Assembly (NCBI GenBank): GCA_946497145.1
Contig: CAMMJA010000001.1
Span: forward strand, 85,334-140,126
Source of the DNA: an uncultured Mycoplasmatota bacterium
GTDB taxonomy: Bacteria; Bacillota_I; Bacilli_A; RF39; UBA660
Length of the DNA stretch: 54,793 nt
Reading direction: 5' to 3'
The notes beneath the pieces were generated by a model. That model saw only the letters and a program-made list of their open reading frames with translations, searched no databases and was not told the DNA's origin. This document shows positions 30,000 to 40,109 of this stretch, piece after piece. The number at the start of each line of letters is the position of its first letter. The first letter of the stretch is position 1. Position numbers and translations under genes: made by a program.

Positions 30000-30950
30000 A
30001 TGTCGTTTACTACACAAATAAAAAATGAAATTTCTCAAATAGAAGTGAGCGAATCAGAAAAAATCGCCGAATTATCCGCTTTTGTAAAAAATAACGCGAC
30101 GATCGAAGATGAAAAAATTATTTTGACGACAGAAAACAACAATATTGCCAAGCGTATTGGTACATTTTTACAGGAATGTTTTGATGTGTCCATCAAAGTC
30201 GATACGATCAAACAAGTAACGCTCCATAAAAATGAATTGTATTTGTTGACGGTTACGGATAAAATTGATTTTTTGTTACAATCTCTTTCAATTTATGACG
30301 AAGCAAACCATAAAAGGGAAGTACCAGAAGAATACATTGTTGGTGCCAACGAAGAAATTAGGGCATATTTGCGTGGGTGCTTTCTATGCCAAGGAAGTAT
30401 CAACGATCCTAAGACATCTCGCTACCACATGGAACTTTTGATTTCAGAACCAAAAGAAGCAGTATTTGTACAGAAACTTTTAAATTTATTTGATTTAAAT
30501 GCCAAGTTGTTAAGCCGAGACAAGGGCTACATGATCTATTTAAAAGAAGCCGAGAAAATCAGTGATTTCTTAAAATTGATGAAGGCCTATAAAGCCGTCA
30601 TGTACTTTGAAGATGTCAGAGTGTATCGCGATCAAAAAAATAGAACCAATCGTCTTAATAATTGTGAACAGGCCAATACAGATAAAATTGTTCAAACAGC
30701 CAACGAACAAATTAAATATATTCGCATTTTACAAGAAAATGTGGGAATTGATCTTTTGGATGAGAAAACACAAGAAGCACTAGAATATCGTTTAAAATAT
30801 CCGGAAGCATCTCTTCAGGAGTTAAGCGAAATTATTTCCTTGGAAACAGGAAACAAAATCACCAAATCGGGACTCAATCATCGTTTTCGCAAAATAAAAG
30901 AACTTGCTATGAAGTTTGTCAAGAACAAAGAGATAAGTAAAAATGAATAA
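30000..30950 (+). CDS. whiA: WhiA DNA-binding protein
   Basis: N-terminal LAGLIDADG-like fold (EIRAYLRGCFLCQGSINDPKTSRYHMELLI) and C-terminal HTH; yvcK-whiA synteny. Confidence 0.93.
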   Translation: MSFTTQIKNEISQIEVSESEKIAELSAFVKNNATIEDEKIILTTENNNIAKRIGTFLQECFDVSIKVDTIKQVTLHKNELYLLTVTDKIDFLLQSLSIYDEANHKREVPEEYIVGANEEIRAYLRGCFLCQGSINDPKTSRYHMELLISEPKEAVFVQKLLNLFDLNAKLLSRDKGYMIYLKEAEKISDFLKLMKAYKAVMYFEDVRVYRDQKNRTNRLNNCEQANTDKIVQTANEQIKYIRILQENVGIDLLDEKTQEALEYRLKYPEASLQELSEIISLETGNKITKSGLNHRFRKIKELAMKFVKNKEISKNE

Positions 30951-31050
30951 AACAATCAATCCGATGATTACATTGTAATTGCCTTATACTTTTTCATAAA
31001 GAAAGAATACAATTGGTTATTGGATAAATGTCAATCTGTTAACATTTGAT

Positions 31051-31099
31051 ATAAAAATAGTATGAAATGTGTCAAATACGCATTTCATACTATTTTTAT
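31051..31099. terminator. Long perfect hairpin between convergent whiA and clpP (bidirectional terminator)
   Basis: ATAAAAATAGTATGAAATG (31051-31069) / CATTTCATACTATTTTTAT (31081-31099), 19-bp perfect stem, 11-nt loop. Confidence 0.75.
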
Positions 31100-31677
31100 T
31101 GCTTTTTCTCGATGATGGCATCGATAATTCCATATTCTAATGCTTCCTTTGCATCCAAAAAGTGATCTCTTTCAGTATCAAACTCGATGGTTTTGAGTTC
31201 TTGATTCGTGTTCTTGGCTAAAATATGGTTGAGTTTATCTTTTAATTTCAATATACGTTCAGCAGCAATTTTAATTTCTGTTGCTTGCCCTTGTGCTCCT
31301 CCCAATGGCTGGTGGATCATGACCTCGGCATTAGGAAGGCAAAAACGTTTTCCTTTCTCACCACAGGAAAGCAAGAAAGCACCCATCGATGCCGCCATTC
31401 CGACGCAAATCGTCGAAACAGAACTTTTGACAAAGTTCATCGTATCATAAATTGCCATACCTGATGTGATAGAGCCGCCTGGAGAATTAATGTAGATACT
31501 AATATCATCATGATTGATAGAATCTAAATAAAGTAGTTGAGCAACGACGACATTCGCCAGTTGATCGTTGATTTCGCCACTTAATAAAATGATACGATCT
31601 TTTAATAATCTTGAAAAAATATCATAACTACGTTCGCCATTGCTTTCTTTTTCGATAATTACGGGTACCAAATTCAT
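31096..31677 (-). CDS. clpP: ATP-dependent Clp protease proteolytic subunit
   Basis: [33 protein letters not shown] catalytic Ser, [16 protein letters not shown] catalytic His; ATG 31677 preferred by SD placement. Confidence 0.96.
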   Translation of the reverse strand: MNLVPVIIEKESNGERSYDIFSRLLKDRIILLSGEINDQLANVVVAQLLYLDSINHDDISIYINSPGGSITSGMAIYDTMNFVKSSVSTICVGMAASMGAFLLSCGEKGKRFCLPNAEVMIHQPLGGAQGQATEIKIAAERILKLKDKLNHILAKNTNQELKTIEFDTERDHFLDAKEALEYGIIDAIIEKKQ

Positions 31678-31784
31678 TTTTATCACCTATCACTATATTA
31701 AGAAAAAAAACACCGTTTTATACATATAATATTTCGTCAAAATATGATACAATAAATTTGTATACAATAAAGATAGGTGATAAA

Positions 31785-33440
31785 ATGATTGATACAATAA
31801 AAATAATCGTCATGAACGAAGAAAGAGAAATACCGAAAGGTATGAGTTTACTAGAATTAAGTCGCGAATACCAAGATCGCTTTCAATATCCCATTATCAT
31901 TGCCAAAGTGAACGATAGTTATCAAGAACTAAGAGAGAAAATTATCAAGCCGGTAGACATTACTTTTTTTGATCTAACTTCTAGAATGGGTAACCGTATT
32001 TACGTTAATGGATTAATATTTTTAAATCTTTATGCGGTGAAAAAACTTTGGGGAAATGAAGCCAACATTGTCGTGCAGCATTCGATCGACAAAGGAATTT
32101 ATATCGAGACGAACTTTGCCTTAACAGAGCAAAAAGTAAAACAACTTGAACAAAAAATGCATGAACTTGTAAAACAAGATTTGGAAATTGCTAGAGTGAA
32201 TGTTTCAAGAAGAGATGCTATCGATTACTTTAAGAAAGTAAAAGATGAAGCCAAAGAAGGAATCATGAAGTATAATACCAATACTTACATTACGTTATAT
32301 CGTCTAGGAAATTGGTACAATTATTTTTATAATTATATGCCAGTAGATACGACGGGTCTTGACTATTTTGCTTTGACATACTTAAATCAAAACGGTTATG
32401 TTTTGCGATTTCCTACCGTGTACTTAAACAAACAAATCAAAGAATATGAGCATCATGAAAACATGTTTGAAGTGTTTAAAGAGTGTCGTGAATGGGCCAA
32501 GGTAATGAACATTCAAAATGTTGTAGAGCTCAATAACGTCGTAGCAAAAGGAAGGATTGGAGATTTAATTCGAATCGATGAAACGCTACAGAGCAATCGA
32601 CTTTTACAAGTAGCCAAAGAAATTTTCCAAAAGAAAGATCAATTGAAGTTGATTTTGATTGCCGGACCTTCTTCTTCTGGAAAAACGACAACGACCAATA
32701 AACTTTGTATGTACTTAAAAAGTTTTGGTTTGAACCCCAAAATGTTATCGATGGATGATTATTTTGTGGAGCGAGATGATACGCCACTGGACGAAGAAGG
32801 AAATTATGATTATGAAAGTTTAAGGGCTTTAGATTTAGATTTGTTTAATCAACAGATTGAAAAGTTGCTAAAACAAGAAGAAGTGATGATTCCTACGTAT
32901 AATTTTATTTTAGGAACCAAACAATATAAAAGAAAGATGCAATTAGGAAAAGATGACATTTTGTTGATCGAAGGAATTCATGGACTAAATCCGACCATTT
33001 TACCAAATGTTCCAAGAGAGAAAAAATTTAAAATCTATATTTCTGCTTTGACAGAGTTGAATTTGGACGATCACAATCGTATTCCAACAACTGATAATCG
33101 TTTGTTGAGAAGAATGATTCGCGACAATCGAACGCGTGGTTATGATGTTACAAAGACACTTGAGAATTGGCCAATGGTTCGAAAAGGAGAAGAACAATAC
33201 ATCTTCCCATATCAAGATGAAGCAGATGTTACGTTTAATTCGGCTTTAATTTATGAATTAGGAGTTTTAAAAACGTATGTAGAACCACTTTTGTATTCCG
33301 TAGATCAAAATTCAGAATACTACGAAGAAGCCAAACGTTTAATTAATTTTTTAAGAATGTTTTTACCAATTCCATCAGAGGCGATTCCACAAGATTCCAT
33401 TTTAAGAGAATTTATTGGCGGAAGTTGCTTTCATGATTAG
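31785..33440 (+). CDS. Nucleoside (uridine) kinase with N-terminal TGS/ThrRS-like domain
   Basis: TGS-like N-terminus; AGPSSSGKTTTTNKLC P-loop; LIEGIHGLNP uridine-kinase/PRK motif. Confidence 0.85.
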   Translation: MIDTIKIIVMNEEREIPKGMSLLELSREYQDRFQYPIIIAKVNDSYQELREKIIKPVDITFFDLTSRMGNRIYVNGLIFLNLYAVKKLWGNEANIVVQHSIDKGIYIETNFALTEQKVKQLEQKMHELVKQDLEIARVNVSRRDAIDYFKKVKDEAKEGIMKYNTNTYITLYRLGNWYNYFYNYMPVDTTGLDYFALTYLNQNGYVLRFPTVYLNKQIKEYEHHENMFEVFKECREWAKVMNIQNVVELNNVVAKGRIGDLIRIDETLQSNRLLQVAKEIFQKKDQLKLILIAGPSSSGKTTTTNKLCMYLKSFGLNPKMLSMDDYFVERDDTPLDEEGNYDYESLRALDLDLFNQQIEKLLKQEEVMIPTYNFILGTKQYKRKMQLGKDDILLIEGIHGLNPTILPNVPREKKFKIYISALTELNLDDHNRIPTTDNRLLRRMIRDNRTRGYDVTKTLENWPMVRKGEEQYIFPYQDEADVTFNSALIYELGVLKTYVEPLLYSVDQNSEYYEEAKRLINFLRMFLPIPSEAIPQDSILREFIGGSCFHD

Positions 33441-33474
33441 GTTTTGATAAAATGAGAAAGAAAGGATTGATAAG

Positions 33475-34479
33475 ATGATAAAAGTAGCCATTAATGGATT
33501 TGGAAGAATAGGACGATTGGTATTTCGTTTGATGGAAGAACAAGAAGATTTTGAAGTTGTTGCCATCAATGATTTGACTGATGCTGAGCAACTTGCATAT
33601 TTGTTGAAGTACGATACCAATCATCGTAACTATCGCATCGATGAAATTTCAGTAAAAAATAATAATATTTGTATTGGAGAAAGAGAAGTTAAAATTTTTG
33701 CAGAAAAAGATCCTGTCAATTTACCATGGAAAGAGTTAGGAATCGATGTGGTAATGGAATGTACAGGAGCGTTTACGAGCAAAGAAAAGGCGATGGCTCA
33801 TGTTGAAGCAGGTGCCAAAAAAGTAATCATTTCAGCCCCTGCCAAAGGAGATTTAAAAACGATCGTCTACAACGTTAACGAGAAAACGTTAACTGGAGAA
33901 GAACAGATTATCTCAGCAGCAAGTTGTACGACCAATTGTTTAGCGCCAGTATTGGATGTGATCGATCGAGAATTTGGAATTATCAAAGGATACATGACGA
34001 CAGTTCATGCTTATACCAACGATCAAGCAACTTTGGATGTTCCACATAAAAAAGGAATCTATGCTCGTCGTGGTAGAGCAGCAGCAGCCAATATCATTCC
34101 AGCATCAACTGGAGCAGCAAGTGCCATTGGTAAAGTGCTTCCTAACTTAGAAGGACGATTAGAGGGTTCCGCGATGCGCGTACCAGTGCCAACGGGATCA
34201 GTAATTGATTTAGTTTTAGAATTGAAACGCAATGTGACCAAAGAAGAAGTGAACCAAGTACTAGAAGAACACAGTAATGAAACCTTACAATTTACAATGG
34301 ATCCAGTAGTATCCAGCGATATTATTGGCAGAAGTTGTGGCGCTTTAGTCGATGGACTATTGACGACTGTCTTGGAAGTAGAGGGAAAACAACTAGTAAA
34401 AGTAGTAGCGTGGTACGATAATGAAATGGGATATTCCAATCAAATGGTTCGTACGGCCAAGTATTTAATGGAACAATAA
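33475..34479 (+). CDS. gap: Glyceraldehyde-3-phosphate dehydrogenase
   Basis: KVAINGFGRIGRLVFR, SAASCTTNCLAPV active site, WYDNEMGYSNQMV. Confidence 0.98.
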   Translation: MIKVAINGFGRIGRLVFRLMEEQEDFEVVAINDLTDAEQLAYLLKYDTNHRNYRIDEISVKNNNICIGEREVKIFAEKDPVNLPWKELGIDVVMECTGAFTSKEKAMAHVEAGAKKVIISAPAKGDLKTIVYNVNEKTLTGEEQIISAASCTTNCLAPVLDVIDREFGIIKGYMTTVHAYTNDQATLDVPHKKGIYARRGRAAAANIIPASTGAASAIGKVLPNLEGRLEGSAMRVPVPTGSVIDLVLELKRNVTKEEVNQVLEEHSNETLQFTMDPVVSSDIIGRSCGALVDGLLTTVLEVEGKQLVKVVAWYDNEMGYSNQMVRTAKYLMEQ

Positions 34480-34504
34480 AGAAGAGAAACTCTTCTTTTT
34501 TTGT
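34474..34504 (+). terminator. Rho-independent terminator
   Basis: AAGAAGAG-AAA-CTCTTCTT + T-tract. Confidence 0.7.
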
Positions 34505-34561
34505 TGAAAAAGAACACGATCTGTGTTGAAGTAAACACTACCAAAAGAAAGGAAGAATAGT

Positions 34562-35050
34562 ATGGATATTGATCAATTGTTAGAGGTAATGGAATATAGT
34601 TTCCTAAATCATTATAAAAACAAGGCCCGTTTTGGTTTGTTACAATATTTCTCATTAACTGATATTGCACCAAGACAACTATCTAAAATTGCTGCCTCTA
34701 AGAAAAAAAGAACGCTTTCAAGATTATTAGGGCAATTTAGCGATCAAAACATTTGGGGATTAAAAGAACTAGAACTAGAAAAGAGTATTAGTTTGTTACA
34801 TTCTATTCATGGTCATGTAGTGACACAACAAGAAAAATTGGATGTGGTTGAAAAATTAAAAGAAGAAACATTCCCAGTATTAGAAGGTACTTTGATGGAG
34901 GGCTCACGTTACTATGTCTGTGATGGAATCGATGCAATTTCTAAAGAACAGATTCAAAGTGAATTGTTAGAGTGTTATCATACTTACTGTGATGAAAATC
35001 AAAGTAGTAATAAACCCTACGTTTTGATGAAACAAAGAGAAAGAAAATAA
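34562..35050 (+). CDS. Hypothetical protein, 162 aa
   Basis: Intact ORF with AAGGAAG RBS and its own terminator; no recognised domain. Confidence 0.7.
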   Translation: MDIDQLLEVMEYSFLNHYKNKARFGLLQYFSLTDIAPRQLSKIAASKKKRTLSRLLGQFSDQNIWGLKELELEKSISLLHSIHGHVVTQQEKLDVVEKLKEETFPVLEGTLMEGSRYYVCDGIDAISKEQIQSELLECYHTYCDENQSSNKPYVLMKQRERK

Positions 35051-35070
35051 TGATTCTTTCTTTTTTATTA
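35038..35070 (+). terminator. Rho-independent terminator
   Basis: AGAAAGAAAATAATGATTCTTTCTTTTTT. Confidence 0.6.
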
Positions 35071-35144
35071 CGATTTTGTAATATTATTTTTATTGTTCCT
35101 CTTATGGCAATGTGTTATAATGAACATGAGTGTAGGAGGTGTCT

Positions 35145-36326
35145 ATGAAGAAAACGATACGTGATTTTGACTTGAAGAATAAGCAAGTATTAATGAGATG
35201 TGATTTTAATGTACCAATCAAAAATAATCAAATTGTAGATGACACTCGTATTGTTGCTAGTATTCCGACAATTCAATATGCCATCGATTGTGGGGCAAAA
35301 ATAATTTTATTTTCTCACTTAGGAAGAATCAAACAACAGGAAGATCTATTTAAGAATAGTTTGGAACCGGTAAGTAAACGTTTGGAAGAATTACTTGGCC
35401 AAAAAGTATTCTTTAGTAAAGAAACAAGAGGAAAAGAATTAGAACAAATCATAGATAAGATGCAACCAGGTGATGTTTTATTAGTAGAAAATACACGCTT
35501 TGAAGACTTAGATGGAAAAAAGGAAAGTAAAAATGATCCTGAGCTTGGTTCCTATTGGGCGAGTTTAGGAGATATTTTTATTAACGATGCTTTTGGAACT
35601 TCCCATAGAAGTCATGCTTCCAATGTTGGAATTGCCTCTCATTTACCAAGTGGAATTGGTTTTTTGATTGAAAAAGAACTACAAGTACTATCGTCCCTAG
35701 AAAAGCCAAATAGACCCTATGTTGTCATTTTAGGCGGTGCGAAAGTACAAGATAAGATTGGAGTTATTGAAAATTTAATTCATAAAGCAGACAAAATTTT
35801 GGTTGGTGGAGGTATGGCTTTTACGTTTTTAAAAGCGCAAGGGTATGAAATAGGAACATCTTTATTAGATGCTGCTAGTATTGATTTTTGTAGTAAAATG
35901 TTAAAAGAACATGCTGATAAAATCGTATTACCAATCGATGCTGTAACCAGTAAATCATTAGAAGACGAAACAAACAATGCAGCAGCAATCAATCAAATAT
36001 CAAGTGATGAAATGGGATTAGATATTGGAAAAGATACTATTTTATTGTTTGAAAAATATTTAAAAGATGCCAAAACAGTGGTATGGAATGGTCCATTAGG
36101 AGCGTATGAGTATCCAAAATATCAACATGGAACGAAAGAAATTTTAGAATTTTTAACGCAAACAGATGCAACAGTTATTTTAGGTGGTGGAGACATCGTT
36201 GCTGCAGCCACTCAACTTGGATACAAAGATAAAGTGACACATTGCTCAACAGGTGGAGGAGCAACATTAGAATACTTGGAAGGAAAGACGCTTCCTGGAA
36301 TTGCAATTATCCAAGAAAAAGAATAA
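35145..36326 (+). CDS. pgk: Phosphoglycerate kinase
   Basis: VLMRCDFNVPIKNNQIVDDTRI, FSHLGR, GGAKVQDKIGVI, GGGDIVAA, STGGGATLEYLEG. Confidence 0.98.
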   Translation: MKKTIRDFDLKNKQVLMRCDFNVPIKNNQIVDDTRIVASIPTIQYAIDCGAKIILFSHLGRIKQQEDLFKNSLEPVSKRLEELLGQKVFFSKETRGKELEQIIDKMQPGDVLLVENTRFEDLDGKKESKNDPELGSYWASLGDIFINDAFGTSHRSHASNVGIASHLPSGIGFLIEKELQVLSSLEKPNRPYVVILGGAKVQDKIGVIENLIHKADKILVGGGMAFTFLKAQGYEIGTSLLDAASIDFCSKMLKEHADKIVLPIDAVTSKSLEDETNNAAAINQISSDEMGLDIGKDTILLFEKYLKDAKTVVWNGPLGAYEYPKYQHGTKEILEFLTQTDATVILGGGDIVAAATQLGYKDKVTHCSTGGGATLEYLEGKTLPGIAIIQEKE

Positions 36327-36373
36327 ATGCATGAAAAAATACACAATGAAGATAGGACAAAGGAACGAAGTAT

Positions 36374-37387
36374 ATGTTAAAAAATATTAAAAAGAATGCC
36401 TTTATTTTAATTGCGATTACACTAATCGTCCTCTACTTTGTATTAAAAGATGACTTTTCTAGCATTATGGAACAACTATTAAAAATGAATCCTATTTGGC
36501 TGTTAGTCGCCTTGTTATGTTATGTTTTATACATTGTCTTAAAATCTTTGGCATTTCATATGACAGTAAAACAAGAAAAGCAAGATTATACATTTAAAAG
36601 AAGTATGATACACAATACAGTTGTTCAATTTTTTAATGGTATTACTCCTTTTTCGACAGGTGGACAACCTATGGAAGTGTACATGTTAAAGCAGCAAGGA
36701 ATTCGTTATTCAAAAGGTGTTAATATCATTTTGCAAACGTTTATTTTTTATCAAACGGCATTAGTGATCTATGGTTTGATAGCTGTTGCGTTGAACTATT
36801 CCTTTCATTTTTTTGAAAAGATACCCTTATTAAGACGACTTATTTTACTTGGTTTTTTCATTAATACCTTAGTAGTAGTCGCGCTGTTTATTATTTCGTT
36901 TGGCAAGCGTTTGAATCATTTTTTAGTAAAGAAAATAGTACATCTTTTTCATAAATTGAAAATTGTAAAAAATGAAGAAGATACTCTTGTACGTTGGACG
37001 GAAAGAGTAGAAACATTTCATAGTTGTGCCGAGCATTTGAAAGAACACAAATCTATTTTCATCAAAGGTGTTTTATTGCATCTTTTGAGTTTGTCATTTT
37101 TCTATGTCATTCCTTTGTTTTTGGCTTATAGTATGAATGATTACACTAGTTTAAATGCGATGACTGCTATCGTATCTTCTGCTTATGTTTTAATTATTGG
37201 TTCTTTTGTACCAATTCCTGGAGCAAGTGGTGGAATTGAGTACGGCTTCCTTGCTTTCTTCGGGAATTTCATAGGTGGTAGTATGTTGCCAGCAATGTTG
37301 TTGATGTGGCGTTTTATTACGTATTATTTGGGCTTGATTGTAGGAGCAATCTTATTGATGATAGATAAAGGAGGAAAAAAAGAGTGA
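36374..37387 (+). CDS. Lysylphosphatidylglycerol synthase TM-region/flippase-like membrane protein (UPF0104)
   Basis: Multi-TM; QFFNGITPFSTGGQPMEVYMLK, PIPGASGGIEYGFLAFF motifs. Confidence 0.85.
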   Translation: MLKNIKKNAFILIAITLIVLYFVLKDDFSSIMEQLLKMNPIWLLVALLCYVLYIVLKSLAFHMTVKQEKQDYTFKRSMIHNTVVQFFNGITPFSTGGQPMEVYMLKQQGIRYSKGVNIILQTFIFYQTALVIYGLIAVALNYSFHFFEKIPLLRRLILLGFFINTLVVVALFIISFGKRLNHFLVKKIVHLFHKLKIVKNEEDTLVRWTERVETFHSCAEHLKEHKSIFIKGVLLHLLSLSFFYVIPLFLAYSMNDYTSLNAMTAIVSSAYVLIIGSFVPIPGASGGIEYGFLAFFGNFIGGSMLPAMLLMWRFITYYLGLIVGAILLMIDKGGKKE

Positions 37388-38607
37388 GAATTGGTTTGTT
37401 TACAGATACCTATCCTCCGTATATCAACGGGGTGTCAACAAGCGTCTATATGTTGAAAAAAAGTTTGGAAAAAAAAGGACATCAAGTGTATGTCGTTACG
37501 GTTAGTAACAGTATTACCAAGTACGAGTTTGAAGAAGATAATCACATCATTCGTATTCCAGGAGTACCAACAGGGATTTACGATTATCGTCTGAGTCGTG
37601 TTTATCCTTTAAAAATAATTAATATGGTCAAAAAATGGAAGTTAGATGTCATTCATTCTCATACAGAGTTTGGGGTAGGAACATTCGCACGACTATTTGC
37701 CAAGCAATTTAATATTCCACTAGTTCATACTTACCATACGATGTATGAAGATTACATTCACTATATTACCAAGGGATATTTTGATCGATCTAGTAAAAAA
37801 ATCGTCGAGTATTTAACTTTATTTTATTGTGATAAGACGGCAACAGAGTTAATTGTACCAACCAAAAAGACATATGATTTGTTTAAAGAAAAATATCGCG
37901 TGAATCGTAATGTGCACATTATTCCAACGGGAATTGAAGTAGAACGTTTTTACGTAGAAAATGTTGATAAAAAACAGGTTGCGCATTTAAAAAAATATTT
38001 TAAAATTAAGAAGAACGATTTTGTAATTATTTTTGTTGGACGCTTGGCCGAAGAGAAGAACGTAGAATTTTTGATCGAAGTAGAAAAAGAGTTATGTAAG
38101 CAAAATAGCGCAATTAAGTTGTTGATTGTAGGCGATGGGCCTGATCGTAACAAGTACGAAGATTTGGCTAAAAAACTTAAAATTTCGGACCAAGTTATTT
38201 TTACAGGAAAAGTACCTTGGGAAGAAATTCCCTGTTATTATCAACTTGCCAATTTGTTTGTAACAGCATCAAAAACGGAAACACAAGGATTAACCGTAGT
38301 AGAGGCCATGGCTGGAGGTGTGACACCTGTTTGTATGGATGATGAGGCATTTCGAACAGTTGTAGTAGATGGATTAAACGGAAGATTGTTTAAAACGCAA
38401 AAAGAATGCAAGGAACAGATTTTGGAACTATTTCAAAACAAAGATCTGTGTAAGCACTATTCCAATCAAGCAAGGATTCAAGCCGAACATTGCAGTTCTG
38501 CTCATTATGCAGAAAGTGTATTAGAAGTATATCGACGTGCAATTAAAAATAAACAAGAGAACAGGAATTGGTTATCAAAGTTAATTAGCAAAATAAAAGG
38601 AGATTAA
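37384..38607 (+). CDS. Glycosyltransferase family 4 (diacylglycerol glucosyltransferase-like)
   Basis: IGLFTDTYPPYINGVSTSVYMLKKSLEKKGHQVYVVT, VGRLAEEKNVEFLIE, TASKTETQGLTVVEAMAGG. Confidence 0.88.
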   Translation: MRIGLFTDTYPPYINGVSTSVYMLKKSLEKKGHQVYVVTVSNSITKYEFEEDNHIIRIPGVPTGIYDYRLSRVYPLKIINMVKKWKLDVIHSHTEFGVGTFARLFAKQFNIPLVHTYHTMYEDYIHYITKGYFDRSSKKIVEYLTLFYCDKTATELIVPTKKTYDLFKEKYRVNRNVHIIPTGIEVERFYVENVDKKQVAHLKKYFKIKKNDFVIIFVGRLAEEKNVEFLIEVEKELCKQNSAIKLLIVGDGPDRNKYEDLAKKLKISDQVIFTGKVPWEEIPCYYQLANLFVTASKTETQGLTVVEAMAGGVTPVCMDDEAFRTVVVDGLNGRLFKTQKECKEQILELFQNKDLCKHYSNQARIQAEHCSSAHYAESVLEVYRRAIKNKQENRNWLSKLISKIKGD

Positions 38608-38609
38608 AT

Positions 38610-39317
38610 ATGTTAATAGTACTAAACCATAAAATGAATCTTACGAAAGAAGAAGTTGTTGCATATGAAAAAATCATACGTGAAAAAACGTATGATGATA
38701 CGTTAGTAGTGTGTCCAAGTATTGCTTATTTGCCTTATTTCCAAGGAGAAAACTATAAGTTGGGCTCTCAAATCGTCAGTCAATACGATGGGGGAAGTCA
38801 TACAGGAGAAGTATCGGCTAAGCAACTTCGTTCTTTAAACGTTTCTCATTGTTTAGTGGGACACAGTGAAACAAGAAAAGATCATAATGAAACAGAACTA
38901 GAGTTAAATAAAAAAATCAAAGTACTGTTAAAAAATGGTATCATTCCGATTCTTTGTATTGGTGAGACGCAAGAAGAAAGAGATCAAAATAAAGCAGAGG
39001 ATGTTTTAACACGTGATTTAAGAAATTGCCTACGAGAGTTGTCCAAAGAAGAAATTTCAAAAGTCATTGTGGCATATGAACCCATTTGGGCAATCGGGTC
39101 TGGGAACGTTCCTTCTAATGAGACGATAGAACAAACGGTATCAATGATCAAAACATTTATAGAAGAACAATATCAGGAAAGCGTGAAAGTGTTATATGGG
39201 GGAAGCATTAACAAGCACAATTATACCATCTTAAAGACAATTTTTAATGTCGATGGCTTTTTGATTGGTGGTTTTGGTTTAGATGTCCAAGGAATACAAG
39301 AGATGTTAGAAATATAG
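38610..39317 (+). CDS. tpiA: Triosephosphate isomerase
   Basis: VGHSETR, AYEPIWAIGSG active site, LYGGSIN. Confidence 0.95.
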   Translation: MLIVLNHKMNLTKEEVVAYEKIIREKTYDDTLVVCPSIAYLPYFQGENYKLGSQIVSQYDGGSHTGEVSAKQLRSLNVSHCLVGHSETRKDHNETELELNKKIKVLLKNGIIPILCIGETQEERDQNKAEDVLTRDLRNCLRELSKEEISKVIVAYEPIWAIGSGNVPSNETIEQTVSMIKTFIEEQYQESVKVLYGGSINKHNYTILKTIFNVDGFLIGGFGLDVQGIQEMLEI

Positions 39318-39318
39318 T

Positions 39319-39353
39319 AAAAAAGAGTTCTTAGAAAAACTCTTTTTTTGTGC
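39319..39353. terminator. Terminator hairpin
   Basis: AAAAGAGTT-CTTAGAA-AAACTCTTTTTTT. Confidence 0.7.
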
Positions 39354-39365
39354 GACCTGATTATT

Positions 39366-39821
39366 TTAGGAGCGAAGTGTTTTATGAAAGGAGTGACCTA
39401 ACTTTTCTAAAACTAATATGGTGAATGGAGATAATTCTTCTTTTTTTAACTCCGTAATTGGATACCATTTGGCTCCTAGTGAATCTTGTCCATCTTCGGT
39501 AGTTTTGAGATCTTTGCTTTTAAAATCTGCAGTATAGAAAATTCCGATGTGATGTAGATCTTCGATGGTATTTTCGTCTAAATGCCATTTAAAAGTAACG
39601 CTTGATACATCTAATAATTTGATGTTATGTATTTCTATTCCAAGTTCTTCCATCATTTCTCTTTTTAAAGCGTCAATAGGAAGTTCCCCGTGTTCGATAC
39701 CACCGCCAGGAAGATCTAGTTTTCCTTTATAACCTCCGCGACTTTTTTTGATCAAGGCAATTTTTCCTCCATCAAGGATAACACCATATGAACCAATGTG
39801 TTTGTTTTTGAATTCTTTCAT
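39366..39821 (-). CDS. NUDIX hydrolase
   Basis: Nudix box GGGIEHGELPIDALKREMMEELGIE. Confidence 0.92.
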   Translation of the reverse strand: MKEFKNKHIGSYGVILDGGKIALIKKSRGGYKGKLDLPGGGIEHGELPIDALKREMMEELGIEIHNIKLLDVSSVTFKWHLDENTIEDLHHIGIFYTADFKSKDLKTTEDGQDSLGAKWYPITELKKEELSPFTILVLEKLGHSFHKTLRS

Positions 39822-39882
39822 TGTTTATCACTCCTTTTCTTACGAAGAAAATAACATTACTTTGTGTCATAAATTGTCGTAT

Positions 39883-39891
39883 TTTGTCGAA
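39883..39891 (+). promoter_or_regulatory. Spo0A-binding 0A box
   Basis: TTTGTCGAA exact consensus, upstream of spo0A. Confidence 0.6.
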
Positions 39892-40020
39892 AAAACAAAA
39901 AAATTGTCTTTTTGTTAACTTTTTCTCGAGTTAAAAGATATTCTAAATAACATTGGAAAACTATGTTTTCACTGCGTAAAAACGAATTGCCAAGATAATT
40001 TTAATCGTATACTTTACGAT

Positions 40021-40029
40021 TTCGACAAA
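40021..40029 (-). promoter_or_regulatory. Spo0A-binding 0A box (reverse orientation)
   Basis: TTCGACAAA = reverse complement of TTTGTCGAA, 81 bp upstream of spo0A ATG. Confidence 0.6.
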
Positions 40030-40109
40030 ACTAGTGCTTTTTTTCTCTATCAATTTTACTTGAATTATTATATAATAAACTTGCGTGGTAGTATAAGGAA
40101 GGAGAAAAT

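Noticed and set aside
28980-31050. Search for a DGR reverse transcriptase or template repeat near the lectin-like protein
   Set aside because: Downstream genes are yvcK and whiA; no RT motif or repeated copy was seen.
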